A stretch of DNA of 64,000 bases, from NCBI GenBank assembly GCA_964454645.1, contig CAYVTM010000008.1:1-64000 (forward strand), in the 5' to 3' direction. This DNA comes from CAYVTM01 sp964454645 (lineage in GTDB: Bacteria > Bacteroidota > Bacteroidia > Sphingobacteriales > Sphingobacteriaceae). Both the position numbers and the translations under genes were made by a program. The notes under the pieces were generated by a model. The model made no database searches and was not told the origin of the DNA. It worked only from the letters and a program-made list of their open reading frames with translations. Below, piece by piece: positions 1 through 7,824 of the stretch (positions are counted from its first letter, which is position 1; each line of letters starts with the position of its first letter).

Positions 1-17
1 ATCAATTATATGAAAAA

Positions 18-82
18 AACAAAAATGCCCTTCCGATATATCGGAAGGGCATTTTCAGCTTATGTGTAGTGGCCCCGGCGGG
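18..82. repeat. Left island border (att-like): tRNA-Arg 3' end copy plus terminator
   Basis: Positions 18-56 match 35827-35865 exactly and 65-82 match 35874-35891 exactly. The 8 bases between the two blocks differ but have the same length, so 65 positions align at a fixed offset of 35,809. The second block is the 3' end (acceptor and half of the T stem) of the tRNA-Arg(CCU) gene. Beyond base 82 the tRNA sequence stops. This is the expected picture for an element integrated in a tRNA 3' end: a truncated host copy on the far side and a restored gene on the other side. Seen directly; the att interpretation is inference. Confidence 0.85.
22..55. terminator. Perfect 34-nt palindrome, tRNA-Arg terminator (left copy)
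   Basis: A perfectly self-complementary 34-nt sequence with 15-bp arms, GC-rich centre, flanked by an A-run and T-run, so it can terminate in both directions. On the minus strand it follows the tRNA 3' fragment. An identical copy lies at 35831-35864 behind the intact tRNA gene. Confidence 0.8.
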
Positions 83-208
83 GTGGTAGATTTTAATACT
101 ATATAATTCCGAATAACTTTTCTTAATATAAAGAAGAGGGTTCGTTATTTTCAGAAAATCGAGAGAGGATTACTTAGAATTATTCAGCGCTATACAGAAA
201 AGTTCTCT

Positions 209-228
209 TTTACTAACTCTTTACTAAA
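209..228 (+). repeat. Paired TTTACTAA motif, copy 1 (left island end)
   Basis: Two TTTACTAA boxes start at 209 and 220, exactly 11 bp (one helical turn) apart. The same arrangement recurs at 24194, 30381, 33962 and 35793. This copy lies 127 bp inside the left island border. Likely arm-type sites for the island integrase; that role is inference. Confidence 0.6.
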
Positions 229-249
229 TAACTTATAATAGTATCAACA

Positions 250-705
250 ATTTTTCCTTTATCCAATTCCAGCTTGAAATGACCTGATCCTTATTAAACT
301 TAGATTTTTCTTCGGATCAAGAATAAAAAATATGCAATAAAGATTCTTCGTTTATAATTGAGTTGTCTTGTTTGAGTTCAGTTAAACATGCATATATAGT
401 TACAACAAGTTCAAATACATCCGTCTTTTGTTTCACAAACAAATCTAAAATATATTAGATTTTGTCATTATCATTTCTATAATAAGATTATAGTACTGTT
501 TGTACTTTCCCAGATTCTCTAAAGAGTTACATTGAAACCGCTGAACACCATTCTTAGTTACTTTCTCAGCCTGGAACTATTTCTGCTTTTTAAAGTCCTC
601 ATCTATCGTATGCATAAATTTCCTACCAATAAGGACCAACAGCTTGTTTATTGTATTTAGCAGTAATATTCATGCTTGCGGCATTTTCGCATAGGAAAAT
701 CAGTT
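250..705 (-). pseudogene. Decayed 3' part of the Panacea-like 240-aa gene
   Basis: This non-coding stretch aligns base for base over most of its length with the C-terminal two thirds of the intact gene at 3375-4079 (for example the shared stretches around CATCCAATTCCA, CATGCATATATAG and GCATAAATTTCCTA). It lacks the 5' third, and small insertions, deletions and substitutions break every frame. It sits directly downstream of a HEPN-type gene, as the intact copy sits next to another HEPN gene, so it is the remnant of a second, parallel module. Homology is seen in the sequence; the cause of decay is unknown. Confidence 0.8.
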
Positions 706-714
706 TTTATAAAT

Positions 715-1488
715 TCAAAAATCCTTACCACACCCACATTCAACAATGTAGTCTTTTTCATAATAATTCATAAAATCAGCGGTAGTTTTCAAAGTATCTC
801 TATACTTAAAATTTAAAGTACGTTTGACCAAACTGTCGTACGCAATCTCTGTCTCTCCTTTCTTTGTATGAACAATTTGGTCTCTAAACTCTTTTAAGTT
901 CCAGATTCTATGGGCGTCCTGTTTTTTGAAAAAATCCTTCCCAGTTATTTCTGTTAAAATTGTTGTAATCTTGGTTTTGAAATCAATGTGTTCCTGTATC
1001 TGAGATAAATTATACAGTTCAGTCCGATTATTTAATTTCCTATTGAAAATATAATCCTTAGGAATACTCTTATTTATGAATGACTCAATTGCTGTGAATA
1101 AGTATATTACAAATCCGCTAGTTAAAGTGAAATAATTATAAAGTTCGAAGATAACAGCTTCGGAAAGTCCAGATTTAATCTCTAACTTTTGTATAAGTTT
1201 GTTCTTTTCATCTTCAATACGAGTCAGTCCGATTTGTGCAGAATGAAAATAAATCAATGTCGGATCCGGTATCGGAACTACATAGTTTTTTCCAGATACT
1301 TTATGGCAAAAGCCACCAATTAATTTGTTACTCTCGGTGCCAAAATATATCATTTGATCCTTGTGCTTCGATAAAATACTTTCGTCAAATTGATCATTTA
1401 TACTAAAAGTATGTAAGAACTCATCCTCTATAGTTTGATCAGGAGTTGTTTGCTTTTCAAACAAAAAGCGTTTTTTAATATGTTTCAT
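715..1488 (-). CDS. HEPN-like protein (257 aa)
   Basis: No close family recognised by name. The strongest signal is RDQIVH at residues 202-207, an R-polar-x3-H motif typical of HEPN ribonucleases and of HEPN-fold toxins, within a largely helical C-terminal half (about 105-210). The last residues contain a C-x-C tail. The gene is followed on the same strand by the pseudogene of a Panacea-like protein, which mirrors the HEPN/Panacea-like order at 2472-4079. Probably an RNase-type toxin or defence effector; this is inference from one motif and context. Confidence 0.6.
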   Translation of the reverse strand: MKHIKKRFLFEKQTTPDQTIEDEFLHTFSINDQFDESILSKHKDQMIYFGTESNKLIGGFCHKVSGKNYVVPIPDPTLIYFHSAQIGLTRIEDEKNKLIQKLEIKSGLSEAVIFELYNYFTLTSGFVIYLFTAIESFINKSIPKDYIFNRKLNNRTELYNLSQIQEHIDFKTKITTILTEITGKDFFKKQDAHRIWNLKEFRDQIVHTKKGETEIAYDSLVKRTLNFKYRDTLKTTADFMNYYEKDYIVECGCGKDF

Positions 1489-1499
1489 TTTTAACTGGC

Positions 1500-1950
1500 T
1501 TAAAATCCACGTGAATTAAAATCATCAAATAGTTCTTCTTTTGTAGGTGTAGGAGTATTACAAAACCTTATAGCAGTTCTCACATAATTTGACAATTCAA
1601 TAGAATCATCGTGATCTCCTGTAATTTTGAAATCAACTTTTTTCTCAGCAAAATAATCTCAGGATATTCCATGTGAAGAAACATTTGTCCCAACGTTTTC
1701 GTATGCATAAGTGCATTATGTAATTCGTGAGATACTCTCTTGAATTCGCGCCCTATCATTATAGTAAGAGGCTTATCATTCCTTATAGGAACGTTAAATA
1801 TTTCAGAAAAATCTTCTCAAATTCAGAGGTATCGATCCAAAGAAACTCATATCCGAATTTCTTCAAGACATTATTAAGCTTTAATATCGTCCTATCAACA
1901 TTTAGAATGTGTGCATATGATTCTAAAGTATGTTCACCTAAACTCAACAT
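1500..1950 (-). pseudogene. Frameshifted small protein gene upstream of the HEPN gene
   Basis: On the minus strand an ATG at 1950 opens a frame (MLSLGEHTLESYAHILN...) that stops early. Coding sense continues in another frame (FNVPIRNDKPLTIMIGREF..., then HMEYPEII) and, after a second shift, in a third frame (VDFKITGDHDDSIELSNYV... to a stop at 1500, ending NSRGF). Apparent shifts lie near 1818 and near 1655. All three pieces together would make about 150 residues. It ends 12 bp before the HEPN gene, so it was probably its operon partner. Function unknown. Sequencing indels are an alternative to real decay. Confidence 0.65.
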
Positions 1951-2025
1951 ATTTTGTCACTTTTAATATATTAATACAGTATAAAAACAGAAAGCGCCAT
2001 TTTTTGAAACATTAGTACAGTGCTC

Positions 2026-2469
2026 ATGAAAATTGATTCACCTGAAAACAAAAGTAATATAAAAAATCTTGGGAATGATTTATGTCTTTCATATCTAAGG
2101 AAGAATGGAAAAAAAGAAAGGCAAATATCGAAACAAAAACTTCAATTCGTTTTATCCCCGGATAAACCATTCTCGAGACCTTTAACAGAAGGGACTTTGC
2201 TACTAGATAAGGTTGATGTTATCGGTTGGTATTTATACTTGGTGGAAATGTATTTATTTGACCCGCACAGGTATGAGTATTTTCAAGGTGCTAGAGTAAT
2301 TCCGATTTTCGAACAAATCGAATTGCATTTGAATGAACTAAAAAATGTGGATAATATTAATAAAAGAATAAGAGAATTATTAAAGAAACGTTCGTCTGAA
2401 ACCGATGCTCTTCTTTTACTAAATTTACATATCGTTTTTTGCTTAGTAAGCCAATGTTATGCGATGTAA
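2026..2469 (+). CDS. Hypothetical protein (147 aa)
   Basis: Not recognised. It has the amino-acid mix of a real protein, including a central aromatic-rich stretch (GWYLYLVEMYLFDPHRYEYF) and a charged helix near 115-130. The ATG at 2026 is preferred over a GTG at 2020. It runs divergently from the broken gene at 1500-1950 and ends 3 bp before the stop of the convergent HEPN/zinc gene, a tight packing that supports a true gene. No signal peptide or membrane segment is seen. Confidence 0.5.
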   Translation: MKIDSPENKSNIKNLGNDLCLSYLRKNGKKERQISKQKLQFVLSPDKPFSRPLTEGTLLLDKVDVIGWYLYLVEMYLFDPHRYEYFQGARVIPIFEQIELHLNELKNVDNINKRIRELLKKRSSETDALLLLNLHIVFCLVSQCYAM

Positions 2470-2471
2470 TA

Positions 2472-3350
2472 TTACCTACAATTACACCTACCTTCAATTT
2501 TATAATCCTCACATATGTCACAATATTCCATTTCCACAGAAATTCCTCCATCTTTATGATTACCACATCTATAGTTAAGGCATAAACCTGCATAAATGGA
2601 ATCATCAAAAATTAAGGAATAATTTCCACACTCGGGGCACATTTTATATTCGTCAATATTAATATCCTTGCGTGAATGCGGACACGAAGTACAATAAAAT
2701 CTTGTTGGATAAGACCCCTTGTCGAAAAAAATAAACATCGAATAATTATCGCAATTAAAGCAAGAACCGCGAGTAAAATCCTCCTTTGTAATCTTTAGGA
2801 TTGATTCTTCTCTGTCTGCATTTGCTGCGAGGCAATAAAGGTCTTCAATGTGTTCTCCAAGTTTATTAATACTTTTTTTTCTACTATATCCAATTATCTC
2901 AAACGAGGGTTTAATTACTTTGCCATAAAGTTGAATCAAATTGACTTTAAGAAATTCAGCCGAAATTTCTAAAGCGAAGTGCTGAACTTTGTTACGCTCC
3001 TTAGCCATTTTTTCAATTGTTTTTATCGCTATTTTATCAAATGAGCCTGGGTAATACCTTATAAGTTCATCGCAGAGGTCATTAATATCAATGGACTTAC
3101 AGTTATATAATTCATCAATTGTTGGATTCAAAGGATCATTACATTTTCTGAACAAGGTGTTCTTATCAAATATTATTATTGGATTTACTTGTACAAGTAT
3201 TTCTTTAAGTAACAATTCCGTTCCTTGAAATAAATTAAGGAGCGATTGCTTATAGTATTTCTTAATAGATGTTCTCTCTGCTTGTTCCAATTGTTCTATA
3301 CCTGAATCAATAGAATCAATTGCATTCTCAAGAAGTGTAAATTTTATCAT
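2472..3350 (-). CDS. HEPN domain with C-terminal zinc-ribbon cysteines (292 aa)
   Basis: The N-terminal half (1-150) is helical and carries RNKVQH at residues 119-124, an exact R-N-x3-H HEPN signature. The C-terminal part (about 197-292) holds many Cys pairs of C-x2-C type (FNCDN, CTSCPH, CPECGNY, CDICEDY, ending RCNCR), suggesting one or more zinc ribbons for nucleic-acid or protein binding. It follows the Panacea-like gene by 24 bp and likely shares its transcript with the sigma-like gene. HEPN proteins of this kind are usually RNases in toxin-antitoxin or antiviral systems; a toxin role here is inference. Confidence 0.7.
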   Translation of the reverse strand: MIKFTLLENAIDSIDSGIEQLEQAERTSIKKYYKQSLLNLFQGTELLLKEILVQVNPIIIFDKNTLFRKCNDPLNPTIDELYNCKSIDINDLCDELIRYYPGSFDKIAIKTIEKMAKERNKVQHFALEISAEFLKVNLIQLYGKVIKPSFEIIGYSRKKSINKLGEHIEDLYCLAANADREESILKITKEDFTRGSCFNCDNYSMFIFFDKGSYPTRFYCTSCPHSRKDINIDEYKMCPECGNYSLIFDDSIYAGLCLNYRCGNHKDGGISVEMEYCDICEDYKIEGRCNCR

Positions 3351-3374
3351 TTAATGTCATTCTGATTATACTGT

Positions 3375-4079
3375 CTAACGCAATGTTGGAATTAATTCTT
3401 TTTCTTTCATCCAATTCCAACTCGAAATTATTTGCTCTTTATTAAACTTTTTCTTCTCTTCAGACCATGAATAAAAGATATGCAACAGGCTATCTTCAGT
3501 TATAGTCGAATCATTTTGTTTCAATTCAATTAAACAAGCATATATAGTGGCTACAATTTCAACTGCATCGGTCTTTTGCTTGAGAAATAAATCCAAAACA
3601 TATTGGATTTTATCATTTACATCTTTATAATAAGACTCATAATACTGTTTGTATTTCCCCAAGTTATCTAAAGGTGTGTACTTATATCGTTGAATATTGT
3701 TCTCGGATACTTTTTCCACCTGAAACCACTTTTGTCTCTTAAGATCTTTATCTATTGTGTGCATAAATTTCCTATCAAAAGGTCCCGCGGCTTGTTTGCT
3801 ATATTTAGCATTGATATTCATGCTTACGGTATTTTCACACAAAAAAATCAGTTTTTGAAATTTAACATGTCCAAAGGTTGGTTCAGAATACATCTTGTTT
3901 GCAATTTCTGCAGCTAAAACTACTCGTTTAAAATACAAGTGGCTCTTTTCTTGACCCAGTTCCTTTTCATAGTCTTCCAATGCGTTTCTTTCGTGAATCT
4001 CAGAAATTGAATTAGGAGTAATGTAGCCCGCCAACATTAATCCTTTTTCAAAATCATCCATGGAAAATAGTTTGTTCAT
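3375..4079 (-). CDS. Panacea/DUF4065-like putative antitoxin (234 aa)
   Basis: The central part (about 45-110) reads HVKFQKLIFLCEN ... YSKQAAGPFDRKF, resembling the Panacea (SocA/GepA, DUF4065) pattern of a K-Q-K-L helix followed by a G-P box. The match is only moderate and was made by eye. The ATG at 4079 starts 1 bp after the stop of the sigma-like gene, so translation is probably coupled; a GTG at 4097 is a weaker alternative. It precedes a HEPN gene by 24 bp. Panacea proteins neutralise varied toxins, which fits an antitoxin role beside a HEPN toxin. A truncated copy lies at 250-705. Confidence 0.5.
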   Translation of the reverse strand: MNKLFSMDDFEKGLMLAGYITPNSISEIHERNALEDYEKELGQEKSHLYFKRVVLAAEIANKMYSEPTFGHVKFQKLIFLCENTVSMNINAKYSKQAAGPFDRKFMHTIDKDLKRQKWFQVEKVSENNIQRYKYTPLDNLGKYKQYYESYYKDVNDKIQYVLDLFLKQKTDAVEIVATIYACLIELKQNDSTITEDSLLHIFYSWSEEKKKFNKEQIISSWNWMKEKELIPTLR

Positions 4080-4080
4080 A

Positions 4081-4710
4081 TTATTGGTTGATTTCACTAA
4101 TGGCTAAATTAATTTTTTCTATAGCACGAGATCGTATTTTACGGATGCTGTCCTTTTTTACACCAAGTTCTTTAGCGAGTACTTCTAAAGCATCATCAGG
4201 TAAATATTTTTGATGTCTTTTATACTCCATATCAGTTATAACGACTCTTTGCTCCTTTTTATTCAATTTTTTAAAAATGAGCTGCGCTATTTCCTTCTTT
4301 TCTTTGAGATTAGAAGGATCAAGTTCAATCTCATTGGAATCTAAAATGTCTTCTAAATATGTTTTATGATTGATTATCTCAGTATTTTCTTTTCTATGAT
4401 AATCTGCGAATAGACTTGTAACCATTCGCTTCAAATAAACTAAGATTGCATTCCTGCTATTTGGAATTGTAACCTTATCTATATTAAAAGACTTGTACTT
4501 TCTAACTCGTTCAAAGGTTTCATGAGCAATTTGTTCTCCGACATGCTTATGCAATTTTCTGGCAATACAGATTCGATTACACTCTTTTAAGATATCCTGT
4601 AGGAAGCGATTCACAAATTGATTATAAAGGTCTTCGTCGTCTTTCTGTGAACAAAGCATCTTTATCAATTCTATATCAGTGGGGCTGATTAAATTGGCTT
4701 CCGTTTCCAA
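4081..4710 (-). CDS. Sigma-70/ECF-like protein (209 aa)
   Basis: Residues about 55-115 resemble sigma region 2 (AHETFERVRKYKSF ... VYLKRMVTSLFADYHRK) and residues about 147-205 form a sigma region 4-like HTH (LNKKEQRVVI ... ALEVLAKELGVKKDSIRKIRSRAIEKI). It heads the transcript carrying the Panacea-like and HEPN genes. It is divergent from the CBASS-like operon, with a 17-bp-arm palindrome between them. It may be a dedicated sigma factor for one or both defence units; that link is inference. Its own targets are not visible. Confidence 0.7.
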   Translation of the reverse strand: METEANLISPTDIELIKMLCSQKDDEDLYNQFVNRFLQDILKECNRICIARKLHKHVGEQIAHETFERVRKYKSFNIDKVTIPNSRNAILVYLKRMVTSLFADYHRKENTEIINHKTYLEDILDSNEIELDPSNLKEKKEIAQLIFKKLNKKEQRVVITDMEYKRHQKYLPDDALEVLAKELGVKKDSIRKIRSRAIEKINLAISEINQ

Positions 4711-4740
4711 AAATAGAAATTGTTAGGTTTTTATAACTCT

Positions 4741-4782
4741 TACTTTAAAGCGTGACAAAATCGAATGTCACGCTTTAAAGTA
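4741..4782. promoter_or_regulatory. 17-bp perfect inverted repeat in the sigma/CBASS divergent region
   Basis: Arms TACTTTAAAGCGTGACA (4741-4757) and its exact complement (4766-4782) surround 8 bases. It lies between the start codons of the divergent sigma-like gene (4710) and the DUF2188 gene (4812), so an operator for shared control is more likely than a terminator. A smaller repeat TACTA-TCTAA-TAGTA overlaps its right edge (4781-4795). Confidence 0.6.
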
Positions 4783-4811
4783 CTATCTAATAGTACCAAA
4801 TTATAAAGAAA

Positions 4812-5042
4812 ATGGGTAAAAACCAACATGTTGTAACACATCCTGACGGCTGGGCTGTAAAGGGTGAAGGAAATGAAAAAGCCACAAAAGTGGTTGATAC
4901 ACAAAAAGAGGCTATTGAAATAGCGCGAGAAATTGCTAAGAATCAGGAATCAGAACTCGTAATTCATGGCAAAGACGGAAAAATCCGTGACAAGGATAGC
5001 TACGGTAATGATCCGAATCCTCCGAAAGATAAAAAACACTAA
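4812..5042 (+). CDS. DUF2188 domain protein (76 aa)
   Basis: The N-terminal sequence VVTHPDGWAVKGEGNEKATKV followed by a helix (TQKEAIEIAREIAKNQ) and ELVIHGKDGKIRDKDSYGNDP is the standard DUF2188 fold pattern. It is first in the operon that leads to the CD-NTase. Its biochemical role is not known. It is small, charged and cytosolic, and could be a regulator or accessory factor of the downstream membrane-anchored protein. Only 16 bp separate it from the LRAT-like gene. Confidence 0.75.
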   Translation: MGKNQHVVTHPDGWAVKGEGNEKATKVVDTQKEAIEIAREIAKNQESELVIHGKDGKIRDKDSYGNDPNPPKDKKH

Positions 5043-5058
5043 AATTATCATTATAGAT

Positions 5059-5463
5059 ATGAAACATTACTTTTTAAAACCAGGCGACAAATTAGTTGAG
5101 GCCATTTTTGCAACTAGATTGACCAAACATTTTTCCGTATATCTCGGACGTCTATCTGATGGACAAGAGTGGATAGCCGAGAATCATCATTCAACTGCAG
5201 GCGTGCGGCTTATCACTTTTAAAGATTATCAAAAATCACGCCGTATAGTGCGTATTGATCGGTTTAATGGAACTGAACACCAGAGACGCGAAGCAATCTT
5301 ACGCGCATTACAGTTGGCGGGTAAACCTTACGACCTGCTTCAATACAACTGTGAGCATTTTGCAACCGAGGTAACCACCGGTTTGCCTACAAGCAAACAG
5401 GTTCGATACGTCATTGGAGGTTTAGCAGTCTTACTAGCAGTTGGCTTATGGTATAACCAATAA
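5059..5463 (+). CDS. LRAT/H-rev107-like papain-fold protein with C-terminal TM (134 aa)
   Basis: The sequence starts with PGDKL and carries the first catalytic His at residue 24 (TKHFSVYLG), then NCEHF at 97-101 with the catalytic Cys98. This is the signature of the LRAT/HRASLS family, whose members are phospholipases A or acyltransferases. Residues 117-131 are a hydrophobic tail anchor, as in HRASLS proteins. The ATG at 5059 fits the family start; the longer upstream reading overlaps DUF2188 and is unlikely. Being in a CBASS-like operon, it is a good candidate for a lipid-attacking effector at the inner membrane (inference). Confidence 0.8.
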   Translation: MKHYFLKPGDKLVEAIFATRLTKHFSVYLGRLSDGQEWIAENHHSTAGVRLITFKDYQKSRRIVRIDRFNGTEHQRREAILRALQLAGKPYDLLQYNCEHFATEVTTGLPTSKQVRYVIGGLAVLLAVGLWYNQ

Positions 5464-5475
5464 CTTTTAGAAAGA

Positions 5476-6231
5476 ATGTCGGAGATATTAATTGCACTCG
5501 TGAAACAGGTGTTCTCTAAAGGAGTCAGTAAGCTATGGGACAACAAAGATCTGATCTGGCTGTATATCCGTACCCTATTGTGGAGTTATCGCACAAAACA
5601 AATCAGGTTTTCGTTGAGCTATTTGTTTCGAATAAAAATACCCGGTACGAATAACTATCTGTTGGTGCTAAATCGGAGAATTGCAAATCAACTGCAACCT
5701 GTAGGAGGAGTTTATAAACGTTATGGCGATGACAAATTATTCGAATCTTGGGAATTTGTACCGGACAGCAAACTAAATGGTCTTGGAGTGGACGACATCA
5801 GTGATAATGATTTAAGATTTCGTGTAAAAGGAAAGTACACGGTAGATGTTATTAAATGGTTTGAGGAAGCCAAAGAGAGAGAAGTTAGTGCCGAGCGCGA
5901 GTTTCGTGAAGAATTGCTGGACAAGAATATATTAGACCCGGAAGCATTCAGAAGCATCAGTTATAAACACATCCGTAGACATTCGAGGCATCTAAAATGG
6001 AGCGAGTTTCATAAGTGCTACGAGGTGCTGATATATGACGTATACGAGCTATTACCTACTGATAAACAAAAAGAAGAACTAAAGGCACTTGCTGCACTAC
6101 CATTAGATTTGTTAAGTGGTTACGCAATAGTTGAGTGCGAAGATATTGAGCAGTGCCGACTTAATCATAATGATATGCAGGTGGTTAAAATCGGACAGCA
6201 TACAAAATTAATCATCAATCAAAATTTTTAG
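5476..6231 (+). CDS. SMODS-associated NUDIX protein (251 aa)
   Basis: Residues 75-84 (PVGGVYKRYG) and the box REFREELL at 141-148 form a NUDIX hydrolase core, matching the SMODS-associated NUDIX family (Sa_NUDIX) known beside CD-NTases. The N-terminal 50 residues are amphipathic and basic/aromatic and may contact the membrane, but no clear TM helix is present. It ends 2 bp before the CD-NTase start codon, so the genes are co-translated. It could be the effector, or it could hydrolyse a nucleotide signal. The NUDIX box is not fully canonical. Confidence 0.75.
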   Translation: MSEILIALVKQVFSKGVSKLWDNKDLIWLYIRTLLWSYRTKQIRFSLSYLFRIKIPGTNNYLLVLNRRIANQLQPVGGVYKRYGDDKLFESWEFVPDSKLNGLGVDDISDNDLRFRVKGKYTVDVIKWFEEAKEREVSAEREFREELLDKNILDPEAFRSISYKHIRRHSRHLKWSEFHKCYEVLIYDVYELLPTDKQKEELKALAALPLDLLSGYAIVECEDIEQCRLNHNDMQVVKIGQHTKLIINQNF

Positions 6232-6233
6232 TT

Positions 6234-7418
6234 ATGGAAGATATATTTAAACATTATGAATTACAGCGGGAGGAGCTGCTGGCTCGAATTGCACAGAATC
6301 TGCAGTTAGACGAAACAAGGAAAGAGCGAATGGAATCAGCTTACCGTTCGATTTCAACATTGTTAGATCAGGATCAAGTTTTTTTTAAAGATTTAAACAT
6401 TGACGTCTATCCACAAGGATCGGTATTAACGGGTACAACAGTTCGCCCATATAAGGGCAGCGAATTTGATTTGGACATTGTTGTTCAGATAAACGAACTC
6501 TACAGTCGATTCACTCCAGCGGAAATTTATAACGCTCTACTTAAAAAATTAGAAGGCAACAATCATTATAGTGATAAACTAGAAAAGAAAAACCGCTGTG
6601 TGCGTATAAATTATGCCAACGATTTTCATATGGACATCCTACCGGGATGTATAGTTTTGTATAATGATAAAAATGTAATACGCATTCCAGATAGATTGCT
6701 ACGGGATTGGGCCATCAGTAATCCTAAAGGTTTCGGAGAGTGGTTTCTTGCACGTGCCGCAGCTATACGTCACGAGTCATTACTACAAGGTTATTATAGT
6801 CGGATGAAGACAGAATTGCGCGCACAGATTGAAGATTTGCCTAAAGACGATCTTTACAACAAATCTCCGTTACAGCGTGCCGTACAGCTGGTGAAACGAT
6901 ACAGAGATATTTACTTTTCAGGAGACAATGCAGAATATTGCACTTCCAGCATTGTTCTAACGACACTAATGGGTTTAAATTACCAAGGCGAGCCTTCGAT
7001 TTACGAAACGATCAACAATGTATTGGATCGAATTAAGCTTGATTATAATCTTGCTTTAAAAAACCGAACTCGTTTTACTGTCTCCAATCCTGTGAATACT
7101 CAGGAACATTTTACCGATAGTTGGACAAATGAACATTATGATCACTTCTACCGTTTCATAGAATCACTTCATAAAAAGTGGAATGCGTTAAAAGACAGTT
7201 TCGAAAAGAGCTGTGAACATTATATTGAATTATTTGATGAAGGAATTTATAAAAAGTCTCTTCAGGAACAAATAAAGGTATTGTCAAAATTCTCACAATC
7301 ACCTGTTACACGCGCGAATGGATTAGTCATTGCAGGTGCGGCTTTTACAGATAAAACTGGGTCAATTAATAAGGACCAGGGCTATAAAAATACCGCACAT
7401 CATAATTATGGAGAATGA
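6234..7418 (+). CDS. CD-NTase (SMODS nucleotidyltransferase) of a CBASS-like system (394 aa)
   Basis: It carries the cGAS/DncV-like core: QGS at 61-63, FDLDIVV with Asp79 and Asp81, and a third acidic residue Asp134 in FHMDILPG. It therefore likely makes a cyclic oligonucleotide when phage infection is sensed. The C-terminus, TAHHNYGE, is a short flexible tail of the kind that CBASS ancillary enzymes modify. The start ATG lies 2 bp after the NUDIX stop and its last 11 bp overlap the E2-like gene. The nucleotide product cannot be read from sequence. Confidence 0.9.
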   Translation: MEDIFKHYELQREELLARIAQNLQLDETRKERMESAYRSISTLLDQDQVFFKDLNIDVYPQGSVLTGTTVRPYKGSEFDLDIVVQINELYSRFTPAEIYNALLKKLEGNNHYSDKLEKKNRCVRINYANDFHMDILPGCIVLYNDKNVIRIPDRLLRDWAISNPKGFGEWFLARAAAIRHESLLQGYYSRMKTELRAQIEDLPKDDLYNKSPLQRAVQLVKRYRDIYFSGDNAEYCTSSIVLTTLMGLNYQGEPSIYETINNVLDRIKLDYNLALKNRTRFTVSNPVNTQEHFTDSWTNEHYDHFYRFIESLHKKWNALKDSFEKSCEHYIELFDEGIYKKSLQEQIKVLSKFSQSPVTRANGLVIAGAAFTDKTGSINKDQGYKNTAHHNYGE

Positions 7419-7821
7419 GGTGACTCTTGCCTGTCGAAAGGATTATGCATTTTTTTTATTTGCGCAGGTGGAGTTGGTGAAACAACATTTCAGTTGGCTT
7501 CATCTTGTGGTTGATGGTAAACAGATTAACGGATCTGGCATTCTAAAAGTAGGAGACGAGCGCTACCAGGTAGCGTTGAGCTATTCTCCATTTTTTAGAT
7601 TTCGGTTCGATAGGATTTATATAAAAGGAATTTCGTATCATAAAAAGATTCATGTATATGGGGACATGAGCCTATGCCTTTATCATCCTGTACAAGATGT
7701 GCCGCTGTTTCGAACAATTCCTCTTGTTGAAATGATTCCTTGGATTACTGAATGGTGTATACATTACCAAGAATGGAAAAAATATGGAGTTTGGTTGGGT
7801 AAAGAAATTAGTCATGATTAG
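7408..7821 (+). CDS. E2-only ubiquitin-conjugase-like CBASS protein (137 aa)
   Basis: The segment HVYGDMSLCLYHP (82-94) holds the candidate catalytic Cys90, and the C-terminus follows the CBASS E2 pattern with W-x2-EW, then W-x2-YGVWLGKEISH. No E1 or JAB partner is present downstream, which defines a short type II CBASS. By family knowledge it would attach the CD-NTase C-terminus to a target and so prime it. The ATG at 7408 overlaps the CD-NTase end; the longer frame upstream overlaps coding sequence and is rejected. The gene ends 3 bp before the convergent integrase. Confidence 0.8.
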   Translation: MENEVTLACRKDYAFFLFAQVELVKQHFSWLHLVVDGKQINGSGILKVGDERYQVALSYSPFFRFRFDRIYIKGISYHKKIHVYGDMSLCLYHPVQDVPLFRTIPLVEMIPWITEWCIHYQEWKKYGVWLGKEISHD

Positions 7822-7824
7822 GTA

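Noticed and set aside
1727..1966. Plus-strand frame of 79 codons
   Set aside because: It lies opposite the broken minus-strand gene at 1500-1950 and lacks protein-like composition.
2357..2608. Minus-strand frame of 83 codons
   Set aside because: It overlaps the ends of two better supported convergent genes in another frame.
7330..7407. Upstream extension of the E2-like gene
   Set aside because: It would lie inside the CD-NTase coding region; the ATG at 7408 gives the family's N-terminus.
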